From NCBI RefSeq assembly GCF_009758015.1, contig NZ_WSEL01000003.1, positions 1,364,001 to 1,428,000 on the forward strand: a DNA stretch of 64,000 bases. The letters are read 5' to 3'. The translations under genes were made by a program, and so were the position numbers. The notes beneath the pieces were generated by a model. That model was not told where the DNA came from and did not search any database. It saw nothing but the letters and a program-made list of their open reading frames with translations. Below are positions 17,363-24,480 of this stretch, piece after piece. Source of the stretch: Ramlibacter pinisoli (lineage in GTDB: Bacteria; Pseudomonadota; Gammaproteobacteria; Burkholderiales; Burkholderiaceae_C). Position 1 is the stretch's first letter; each line of letters starts with the position of its first letter.

Positions 17363-18549
17363 TGGCCGGGCTGGACCTGCAAGCACGGCGCTTCCTGCCG
17401 GACGACGGCTACGCCGGCACCCTGGTGGCGCGCGCGTGGCGGCCCGACGTGCAGGGCCCCGCAGTGGTGGCCCTGCGCGAGCAGGGCGTGGTCGACCTGA
17501 GCGCGGCCTTCCCCACCATGGCCACCCTGCTCGAGCAGGCCGACCCCGCGGGCGCCGCGCGCGCGGCCAGCGGCGAGCGCCTGGGCAGCGTGGACGACCT
17601 CCTCGCCAACAGCGACGAAGCCGGCCGCGATGCGGGCCGGCCGTTCTTCCTCGCCCCCTGTGACCTGCAGGTGGTGAAGGCGGCCGGCGTGACGTTCGCC
17701 ACCAGCCTGCTGGAGCGCCTGATCGAGGAGCAGGCCGACGGCGACCCGGGCAAGGCGCAGGACGTGCGCGCCCAGGTGGTGGCCAGCATCGGCACCGATT
17801 TGTCCAAACTCAAGCCGGGGTCCGAGCAGGCCATGGCCCTGAAGAAGCTGCTGCAGGACAAGGGCCTGTGGTCGCAGTACCTGGAAGTGGGCATCGGCCC
17901 CGACGCCGAGGTGTTCAGCAAGGCGCCGGTGCTGTCCTCGGTTGGCACGGGCGCCGACATCGGCATCCGCAGCGACTCCAGCTGGAACAACCCCGAGCCC
18001 GAGGTGGTGCTGGCCGTCGACAGCCGCGGCCGCATCGTCGGCGCCACGCTCGGCAACGACGTCAACCTGCGCGACCTGGAGGGCCGCAGCGCGCTGCTGC
18101 TGTCCAAGGCCAAGGACAACAACGCCTCCTGCGCCATCGGTCCCTTCATCCGCCTGTTCGATGCCAGCTTCGGGCTGGTCGACGTGCGCCGCGAGACGGT
18201 CGACCTGCGGGTGGACGGACCCGAGGGCTTCGTGCTGGAAGGCCTCAACTCGATGGCGTTCATCAGCCGCGAGCCGCAGGACATCGTCGACCAGACGATG
18301 GCCGCCCACCAGTACCCGGACGGCTTCATGCTGTTCCTGGGCACGCTGTTCGCGCCCACCCAGGACCGCGACGCGCCGGGTGGCGGCTTCACCCACAAGC
18401 TGGGCGACCGGGTCTCGATCCGCAGCGCCCGGCTGGGCGAGCTGTGCAACCGGGTGACCCACAGCGAGCGGGCGGCGCCCTGGACCTTCGGCCTGCGCGC
18501 CCTGATGGCCAACCTGGCGCGGCGCGGCCTGCTGGACCGGGGGCTGTGA
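17362..18549 (+). CDS. Fumarylacetoacetate hydrolase family protein (2-keto-3-deoxy sugar acid hydrolase/dehydratase)
   Basis: A 395-residue FAH-fold enzyme, longer than the ~285-residue diketo-fuconate hydrolases. The metal site includes PEPEVVLAVD (Glu/Glu) and GNDVNLRDLEGRS, followed by SKAKDNNASCAIGPF. This longer form is often annotated as 2-dehydro-3-deoxy-D-arabinonate dehydratase (AraD1/KdaD-like). It would process the 2-keto-3-deoxy or 2,4-diketo product of the upstream enzymes. Its ATG overlaps the Bug stop (TGATG). Confidence 0.85.
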   Translation: MAGLDLQARRFLPDDGYAGTLVARAWRPDVQGPAVVALREQGVVDLSAAFPTMATLLEQADPAGAARAASGERLGSVDDLLANSDEAGRDAGRPFFLAPCDLQVVKAAGVTFATSLLERLIEEQADGDPGKAQDVRAQVVASIGTDLSKLKPGSEQAMALKKLLQDKGLWSQYLEVGIGPDAEVFSKAPVLSSVGTGADIGIRSDSSWNNPEPEVVLAVDSRGRIVGATLGNDVNLRDLEGRSALLLSKAKDNNASCAIGPFIRLFDASFGLVDVRRETVDLRVDGPEGFVLEGLNSMAFISREPQDIVDQTMAAHQYPDGFMLFLGTLFAPTQDRDAPGGGFTHKLGDRVSIRSARLGELCNRVTHSERAAPWTFGLRALMANLARRGLLDRGL

Positions 18550-20108
18550 TGGACGCCACCGACAGCGCCGTGGCCGGGGCGCCGCGCACCATCCGCCTGC
18601 ATCCGGACGACGACGTCGTCATCGCCCGCCAGCAGCTGCTCGGCGGCACCTGGCTGGCCGAGGAAGGCGTACGCGTCCAGGGGCTGGTGCCGCCGGCCCA
18701 CAAGCTGGCGGTGCGCGACATCGCCGCCGGCCAGCCGGTGCGCCGCTACGGCCAGATCATCGGCTTCGCCGCCCAGGCCATCGCCGCCGGCCAGCACGTG
18801 CACGTGCACAACCTGGCGATGGGCAGCTTCGACCGCGACGCCGCCGCGGTGGCGGGCCTGGATGCCCGGCCCACCGCGCCGGCGCAGGAGGAAGCGACCT
18901 TCCAGGGCATCGTGCGCGCCGACGGCCGGGTCGCCACCCGCAACTACATCGGCGTGCTCACCTCGGTGAACTGCTCGGCCACCGTCGCGCGCGCCATCGC
19001 CGACCGCTTCCGGCGCGACATCCGGCCCGAGGCGCTGGCGGACTTCCCCCACGTCGACGGCGTGGTCGCGCTCACCCACGGCGCCGGCTGCGCGGTCGAC
19101 GCCGAGGGCGAGGGCTTGCGCGTGCTGCGCCGCACGCTGGCCGGCTACGCGCGCCATCCCAACTTCGCCGCGGTGCTGGTGATCGGCCTGGGCTGCGAGA
19201 CCAACCAGATCGCCGGCTGGATCGAGCAGGAAGGCCTGGCCACGGGCACGGCCCTGCAGGCCTACAACATCCAGGATGCGGGCGGCACCGAGCTGGCCGT
19301 GCAGCGCGGCGTCGAGGCGGTGCGGGCGCTGCTGCCCGAGGCCAACCGCGTCGAACGGGTGCCGGTGGCGGCCCGCCACCTCGTCGTCGGGCTGCAGTGC
19401 GGCGGCTCGGACAGCTATTCGGGCATGACCGCCAACCCGGCCCTGGGCGCGGCCATGGACCGGCTGGTGCGCCACGGCGGCACCGCCATCCTGTCGGAGA
19501 CGCCCGAGATCTACGGCGCCGAGCACCTGCTGACGCGCCGCGCGCGGTCGCGGGCGGTGGCCGACAAGCTGCTGGCGCGCATCCGCTGGTGGGAGGCGTA
19601 CTGCGAGCGCATGGGCGCCGACATGAACAACAACCCCTCGGCGGGCAACAAGGCCGGCGGCCTGACGACCATCCTGGAGAAGTCGCTCGGCGCGGTGGCC
19701 AAGGGCGGCAGCACCGACCTGGTCGACGTGCTGGAGTACGCGCAGCCGGTGCGCACGCCCGGCCTGGTCTTCATGGACACCCCCGGCTACGACCCGGTGA
19801 GCGCCACCGGCCAGGTGGCGGGTGGCGCCAACCTCATCTGCTTCACCACCGGCCGCGGCTCGGCCTACGGCTGTGCGCCGGCGCCCTCGCTGAAGCTGGC
19901 GACCAACAACGCGCTGTGGCAGCGGCAGCAGGCCGACATGGACATCAACTGCGGCCCCATCGCCGACGGCGCGGTGGGCATCGATGCCATGGGCGAGCAG
20001 ATCTTCCGCCACATCCTGCGCGTCGCCTCCGGCGAGCGGACCAAGAGCGAGCTGCACGGCTACGGCCAGAACGAGTTCGTGCCCTGGCAGCTCGGTGCGA
20101 TCACCTGA
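18549..20108 (+). CDS. UxaA-family altronate/galactarate-type dehydratase
   Basis: A 519-residue fused UxaA protein. Residues ~14-92 are the SAF (N-terminal) domain, and from ~115 the large C-terminal domain begins with G-I-V-R-A-D-G-R-V-A-T-R-N-Y-I-G. Conserved Cys residues lie in VNCSATVA, HGAGCAV, GLGCETNQI and LQCGGSDSYSG, with NNPSAGNK and DINCGPIADG further on. Members dehydrate altronate, galactarate or similar aldonates using iron. Having this and an enolase-type dehydratase in one operon suggests two substrates or two stereoisomers. ATG overlaps the FAH stop. Confidence 0.88.
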   Translation: MDATDSAVAGAPRTIRLHPDDDVVIARQQLLGGTWLAEEGVRVQGLVPPAHKLAVRDIAAGQPVRRYGQIIGFAAQAIAAGQHVHVHNLAMGSFDRDAAAVAGLDARPTAPAQEEATFQGIVRADGRVATRNYIGVLTSVNCSATVARAIADRFRRDIRPEALADFPHVDGVVALTHGAGCAVDAEGEGLRVLRRTLAGYARHPNFAAVLVIGLGCETNQIAGWIEQEGLATGTALQAYNIQDAGGTELAVQRGVEAVRALLPEANRVERVPVAARHLVVGLQCGGSDSYSGMTANPALGAAMDRLVRHGGTAILSETPEIYGAEHLLTRRARSRAVADKLLARIRWWEAYCERMGADMNNNPSAGNKAGGLTTILEKSLGAVAKGGSTDLVDVLEYAQPVRTPGLVFMDTPGYDPVSATGQVAGGANLICFTTGRGSAYGCAPAPSLKLATNNALWQRQQADMDINCGPIADGAVGIDAMGEQIFRHILRVASGERTKSELHGYGQNEFVPWQLGAIT

Positions 20109-20134
20109 CCCCTTTCCCGGAACTCCAGACACCC

Positions 20135-21256
20135 ATGGCCCAGAACCCCATCGGCGACAGCGGGGACGCGCCCGGCCGCGACCGCTTCACCCCTGCGCAA
20201 CTCACCGCCTTCGCCGACGCCCTGCTGGCCAGGGCGGGCATGCCCGCCGACAAGGCCCGCGCCGTCGCCACCGTACTGGTGGACGGCGACCTCATGGGCC
20301 ACACCACGCACGGGCTGCAGCTGCTGGCGCCCTACCTGGCCGAGATCGAGAAGGGCGGCATGGCCCTGGACGGCGACCCCGCCGTGCTGTCGTCGCGGCC
20401 GGCGTCGCAGCTGTGGGACGGCCGCCGGCTGCCGGGTCCCTGGCTGGTGCTGCGCGCCCTGGACGAGGCATCGCGGCTGGCGGCCAGCGAAGGGACCGGC
20501 ACGGTCGTCATCCGCCGCAGCCACCACATCGCCTGCCTGGCCAGCTACCACCGCCGCGCGGCCGAGCAGGGCCTGCTGCTGCTGCTCGCCTGCTCGGACC
20601 CGAACGGCGCCAGCGTCGCACCGTTCGGCGGCCTCGATCCCGTCTTCACGCCCAACCCGGTCTCGGCCGGGTTTCCCGCCGGCGGCGCGCCCGTGTCGGT
20701 CGACATCTCGACCTCCACCACCACCAATGGCCTGACCAACCGCCTGCACCAGGAAGGCGGCAAGCTGCCCGCGCCCTGGCTGATCGACGGCCATGGCCGT
20801 CCGTCCGACGATCCGGCGGTGCTGTTCGCCGAACCCAAGGGCACCATCCTGCCGCTCGGCGGCCTGGACTCGGGCCACAAGGGGTACGGCCTGTCGCTGC
20901 TGGTCGAGGCCCTGACCGGCGGCCTGGCCGGCCACGGCCGCGCCGACCCGCGCGAGGGCTGGGGCGCCACCGTGTTCCTGCAGGTGATCGACCCGGCAGC
21001 CTTCGCCGGCCGCGACGCCTTCGAGCGCCAGCTCGGCGAGGTGGCGCGCCAGTGCCGCACCTCGCGGCCGGCCGATGCCCGCCGGCCGGTGCGTCTGCCC
21101 GGCGAGCGCGGCTACCAGTTGGCGGCTTCGCAGGCCCAGGACGGCGTGCAGCTGCACGCCGGCATCCTGCCGGCCCTGCAGCCCTGGGCGCGCAAGTACG
21201 GCGTGGCGATGCCGGGGTGGCTCCAGGGCAAGATGGGCTCGACCCCGAAGCAGTGA
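20135..21256 (+). CDS. Ldh2/malate-type NAD(P)-dependent dehydrogenase
   Basis: A 373-residue member of the Ldh2/YlbC/DlgD family, a fold distinct from Rossmann dehydrogenases. DLMGHTTHGLQLL (active-site His), VIRRSHHIACLASYHRRAAEQG, TPNPVSAGFPAGGAPVSVDIS and GGLDSGHKGYGLSLLVEAL are the family motifs. It would interconvert a 2-keto acid and a 2-hydroxy acid, or oxidise the 3-deoxy intermediate. It is the last gene of the operon, 26 bases after uxaA-like, and is followed by a strong hairpin. Confidence 0.88.
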   Translation: MAQNPIGDSGDAPGRDRFTPAQLTAFADALLARAGMPADKARAVATVLVDGDLMGHTTHGLQLLAPYLAEIEKGGMALDGDPAVLSSRPASQLWDGRRLPGPWLVLRALDEASRLAASEGTGTVVIRRSHHIACLASYHRRAAEQGLLLLLACSDPNGASVAPFGGLDPVFTPNPVSAGFPAGGAPVSVDISTSTTTNGLTNRLHQEGGKLPAPWLIDGHGRPSDDPAVLFAEPKGTILPLGGLDSGHKGYGLSLLVEALTGGLAGHGRADPREGWGATVFLQVIDPAAFAGRDAFERQLGEVARQCRTSRPADARRPVRLPGERGYQLAASQAQDGVQLHAGILPALQPWARKYGVAMPGWLQGKMGSTPKQ

Positions 21257-21280
21257 AAGCGGGCCGGCCCCTCCGCGCGA

Positions 21281-21298
21281 GGCCCCGTTCACGGGGCC
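21281..21298 (+). terminator. Hairpin after the sugar-acid operon
   Basis: GGCCCCG-TTCA-CGGGGCC forms a perfect 7-bp stem, extendable by one pair, starting 25 bases after the last operon stop. No T-run follows, so it would be an atypical intrinsic terminator or a pause/mRNA-stability hairpin. Confidence 0.5.
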
Positions 21299-21401
21299 GC
21301 CGGGGGCAGGCCGGACGAACGCCGGGCCATGGCCAGCCATGCCGGTGCCAATCCCGGTTCGGGCGACGCAGCTCACCCCGAACGCGATGTACCCTCCAGC
21401 G

Positions 21402-22346
21402 ATGTCCATGCGAGCGTCGCACACCCAGCCGTGGCTCGTCCGCAGCGCTGCCGTCGCCGCGGCGCAGGCCGAGGGCAGGCCGGTGGTCGCGCTCGAATCG
21501 AACATCATTGCCCACGGCATGCCCTACCCCGACAACGTGCACACCGCACGCGAGGTCGAGGCGGTCATCCGGGGCCTGGGGGCCGAGCCCGCCACCATCG
21601 CCGTGATCGGCGGCCGGATCCGCGTGGGCCTATCCGACGACGAACTCCAGTTGCTCGCAACGAGCCCCGGGGTCGCGAAGGCCAGCCGGCGCGACCTGCC
21701 CGCGCTGCTGGCCAGTGGCACACCGGGCGCGACCACGGTCGCGGGAACGATGGTCTGCGCAGCGCTCGCCGGCATCGAGGTGTTTGTCACGGGGGGCATC
21801 GGCGGCGTGCACCGCGGCGCGCAGGAAAGCTTCGACATCTCCGCCGACCTGCAGGAGCTCGCGAAGACGTCGGTGGCCGTCGTGTGCGCGGGCGCCAAGT
21901 CGATCCTGGACATCGGCCTCACGCTCGAATATCTCGAGACGCACGGCGTCCCGGTGATCAGCTGCGAAGGCGACGAGTTCGCCGCGTTCTATACGCGCGC
22001 GAGCGGTTTCCGCGCCGACTTGCGCATCGACGAGCCTGCCGGGCAGGCCCGCTTCATCCGCGCGAAGTGGGCGCTCGGGCTTGCCGGCGGCGTGGTGATC
22101 AGCACGCCGGTGCCGGCGGGACACGAGATGCCGCGCGAAGAGATCGAAGCGATCACGCAGCAGGCGCTGGCCGATGCCGCCGCCCAGGGCATCGCGGGCA
22201 AGGAGGTGACGCCGTTCCTGCTGTCACGCATCCGGGCGCTCACGGGCGGGCGCAGCATCGCCACCAACATCGCGCTGATCAAGCACAACGCCGAGGTCGG
22301 CGCACGGCTCGCGTGTGCGCTTCGAGCCCTTCCGTTCTTCGCATAG
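21402..22346 (+). CDS. psuG: Pseudouridine-5'-phosphate glycosidase
   Basis: A 314-residue enzyme that reversibly splits pseudouridine 5'-phosphate into uracil and ribose 5-phosphate. PsuG hallmarks are VVALESNIIAHGMPYPDN, GGRIRVGL, ATTVAGTM, VFVTGGIGGVHRGAQESFDISADLQEL, and a C-terminal TPFLLSRI and NIALIKHNAEVGARLA. No psuK kinase is adjacent, although most bacteria pair them. Leucine codons here include many CTC/CTT and arginine CGC-GCG runs, unlike the CTG-dominated neighbours, which may mean transfer. ATGs at 21387 and 21408 are alternatives. Confidence 0.92.
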   Translation: MSMRASHTQPWLVRSAAVAAAQAEGRPVVALESNIIAHGMPYPDNVHTAREVEAVIRGLGAEPATIAVIGGRIRVGLSDDELQLLATSPGVAKASRRDLPALLASGTPGATTVAGTMVCAALAGIEVFVTGGIGGVHRGAQESFDISADLQELAKTSVAVVCAGAKSILDIGLTLEYLETHGVPVISCEGDEFAAFYTRASGFRADLRIDEPAGQARFIRAKWALGLAGGVVISTPVPAGHEMPREEIEAITQQALADAAAQGIAGKEVTPFLLSRIRALTGGRSIATNIALIKHNAEVGARLACALRALPFFA

Positions 22347-22425
22347 GTCGATCCCCGGACACTGCTCGCCCTGCCGCCTGGCGTGGACGGGCGGCCCATC
22401 CTCCACGCGCTTCCTCCCTTCGCCT

Positions 22426-23298
22426 TCAGTGCATCCCGATGGGGGTGCGGCCGGCGTCCAGGCGCGTTCCTCCCTTGGCCAGGTAGATCTCGCTTTGCTG
22501 CGGGAACATGCTGCCGTGGTAACGGAAGTCCTCGACCTCCAGCCCGTTGCGCTGGAAGGTCGAGAACAGCCAGTCCCGGCTGTAACGCACGACCAGCAGC
22601 GGGTCGCTGCAGTTGTAGGGAACGTAGCTGGTCGGGTTGACGGTGGCGTCCGGGACGTCGTCCTCGACGAAGGCCGTCAGGAAGCAGCGGCCACGCGGAC
22701 GCAGGATGCGCCGGATCTCGCCGACATAGGACTCGACGTGCCGGGGCACCATGTTCGTGAACACGCCCCAGAGGTAGACGATGTCGGCCCAGCCGTCGTC
22801 GATCGGCAGGTGCAAGGCGGTCTCATCCAGGCTGCCGGCCGGGTTGTACAACTCGTTGGCCATGTCCATGTGGATGAAGCGGTAGCTCGGGTGGAAGCGC
22901 TCGATGTTGTCGCGCGACCAGCGCACGAACTCCGGCTGCACGTCGATGCCCAGGTACTGCGCGTCGCCGAACTCGGCGAGCATGCCGGTGGCCAGCCGGC
23001 CCAGGCCGCAGCCGATGTCGACGACCCGCGCGCCGGGCGCGTAACCGAGCTTGGCCGCCAGCTTGGTCGCCTCGAGGACGGCCGACATGTAGAAGAAGCT
23101 GTCGGTGCGGAAGGCGTCGCCGCACATGTTGCCGCGCATGCTGGTGGGCGGCAGGCGGTGGCCCCGGTGGATGACGAAGCCGCGACCGTCGGCTCCCTTG
23201 TCGACCTGCCGGTGCGGCAGGCGCTGCATTCGCAGACTCACGCTTCGCAGGATCCTGACGACCATCCGCAAGGTCGCCAGCTTGACCTCATGACTCAT
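22426..23298 (-). CDS. Class I SAM-dependent methyltransferase
   Basis: A 290-residue protein. After ~85 basic N-terminal residues comes the methyltransferase core: motif I is RVVDIGCGLGRLA, YLGIDVQPEFVRW is the acidic ribose-binding loop, and IVYLWGVFTNMV and RILRPRGRCFLTAF are motifs post-I to III. Such isolated enzymes commonly modify small molecules or surface sugars; the substrate cannot be read from sequence. It is convergent with psuG, and the 79-base gap between them holds only a weak inverted repeat. Confidence 0.8.
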   Translation of the reverse strand: MSHEVKLATLRMVVRILRSVSLRMQRLPHRQVDKGADGRGFVIHRGHRLPPTSMRGNMCGDAFRTDSFFYMSAVLEATKLAAKLGYAPGARVVDIGCGLGRLATGMLAEFGDAQYLGIDVQPEFVRWSRDNIERFHPSYRFIHMDMANELYNPAGSLDETALHLPIDDGWADIVYLWGVFTNMVPRHVESYVGEIRRILRPRGRCFLTAFVEDDVPDATVNPTSYVPYNCSDPLLVVRYSRDWLFSTFQRNGLEVEDFRYHGSMFPQQSEIYLAKGGTRLDAGRTPIGMH

Positions 23299-23639
23299 GC
23301 AACAACACCTCGGATCCCAAGGTACAACCTACTCCCCTGCTCCCCGTGCGACGCAGCCGCGCGGGGAGCAGGCGCCCTGGTGTCGCGTCGATGTGGGACG
23401 GCCATCCCGGACGCCAGTGGCGAAGCGCCATGGTGACGCGGCCGACAACTCTTCCGGCCACGATAGTCCGATCCGACCATGGCTATTGCAGATTGCGCTG
23501 CCGAGATAGATCGTCCTGCTGCAGAGACAGCTCGCGTGCTGCCGAGATGCGCGGTGCCACTGCCGAGAATCGTTCTGTCCCGCTGGCTTCCGGCGCCGGC
23601 TTGGCCTAGAGTGGCTGCGCCCCACCACAGGAGCCGCAC
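23299..23639. other. 341-base divergent regulatory region
   Basis: No gene is recognised between the methyltransferase and the 23640 gene. The sequence is less GC-rich than its surroundings. It contains a phased set of direct repeats (entered separately) and TAGAGT at 23607-23612, a candidate -10 for the downstream gene. Confidence 0.5.
23498..23568 (+). repeat. Four helically phased CTGCCGAGA repeats
   Basis: CTGCCGAGA occurs at 23498, 23539 and 23560, with one variant CTGCAGAGA at 23519. Spacings are 21, 20 and 21 bases, two turns of B-DNA, so all four face the same side. They end 71 bases before the ATG at 23640 and just upstream of the candidate -10, as expected for an activator or cooperative repressor array. 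No binding protein is identified. Confidence 0.5.
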
Positions 23640-24047
23640 ATGCCGATTCGGACTGCATCGCTGACCAAGCGGATCTCGGACAACGGCCAGGCGCTGCACC
23701 GCGCCATGGCCCGTCGCACGGCCTCGGGCGAGGACCGTGAGCCCTCGAAGGCCGAGCAGGATCTCATCGAGGAGCGCGAACAGCTGAAGCGGGAACGGGA
23801 GCAGCGCCAGGCGCAGGCCTCGGCCCCCCGGCCCAGCGCCATCGACCGGTTGCAGCGCACGCACCACGCGCAGCCCAAGGACAAGCCCAAGGCCAAGAAG
23901 GAAGCGGAGCACGCGGGCGAGGTCAAGAAGCCCAAGGCGCACCGCACCCGCGCCGAAAAGCATGCCGAGAAGGCCGCGGCGATGGAGGCCGCGCGCCATT
24001 CGCGCAAGGCGGCCGGCAAACCCGGGGCCAAGCCGGCATCGAAGTGA
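23640..24047 (+). CDS. Highly charged lysine-rich protein, KfrA/H1-like tail
   Basis: A 135-residue soluble protein. Residues ~35-60 (SKAEQDLIEEREQLKREREQ) are a strong helical, coiled-coil-type segment. The C-terminal half is a Lys/Ala/Pro-rich tail (KPKAKKEAEHAGEVKKPKAH) reminiscent of histone H1-like AlgP/BphA tails. Nucleic-acid binding is a reasonable inference from charge, not from homology. AGGAG lies eight bases upstream of the ATG. It is convergent with the response regulator at 24082. Confidence 0.65.
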   Translation: MPIRTASLTKRISDNGQALHRAMARRTASGEDREPSKAEQDLIEEREQLKREREQRQAQASAPRPSAIDRLQRTHHAQPKDKPKAKKEAEHAGEVKKPKAHRTRAEKHAEKAAAMEAARHSRKAAGKPGAKPASK

Positions 24048-24052
24048 GCCTG

Positions 24053-24070
24053 GCGCCGGCATGCCGGCGC
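24053..24070. terminator. 18-base perfect palindrome between convergent genes
   Basis: GCGCCGGCATGCCGGCGC is a perfect palindrome lying in the 34 bases between the stop of the charged protein (24047) and the stop of the response regulator (24082). It may serve both strands as a hairpin terminator; no T-run is present. Confidence 0.5.
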
Positions 24071-24081
24071 GGACGCGGCGG

Positions 24082-24480
24082 TCAGGCCCCGGCGGCCGGC
24101 CGCTGGCGCCACAGGTCCTGCACCTGCACGGCCAGGGCCATCGGGTCGAATGGCTTGGTGATGACACCCAGCGCCCCGAGCGACAGGTAGTGCTCGATCT
24201 CGCTGGCCTGCATCTTGGCCGTCATGAAGACGACCGGCGTGCGCGCGGTGCCCGGCAGCTCGCGCAGACGCTGCAGCGTGGTGGGGCCGTCCATGCCCGG
24301 CATCATCACGTCCAGCAGCAGCAGGTCGGGGGCGAAGCCGGCGGCCGCCTCCAGCGCCTCGGCGCCCGACGCGCAGGCGCGCAGCTGCAGCCCGCCCACG
24401 GTCTCCAGCGCGAGCACGGCGATGGTGCGGATGTCGGCATCGTCCTCGACGTACAGCACGCGTTGCAGGGGCGGGGTCAT
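24082..24480 (-). CDS. Single-domain response regulator
   Basis: A receiver-only protein of 132 residues. EDDADIR carries the acidic pocket, DLLLLDVMMPGMDGP the phospho-acceptor Asp, FMTAKMQ the switch Thr, and ITKPFDPM the conserved Lys. There is no output domain, so it signals by protein contact or as a phosphate relay. Its ATG overlaps the stop of the hybrid kinase gene (ATGA), and it is surely its partner. Confidence 0.9.
   Translation of the reverse strand: MTPPLQRVLYVEDDADIRTIAVLALETVGGLQLRACASGAEALEAAAGFAPDLLLLDVMMPGMDGPTTLQRLRELPGTARTPVVFMTAKMQASEIEHYLSLGALGVITKPFDPMALAVQVQDLWRQRPAAGA

Noticed and set aside
17409..20132. 907-codon minus-strand open frame
   Set aside because: Runs antisense through the FAH and UxaA genes, which have clear family motifs; composition is a typical high-GC shadow.
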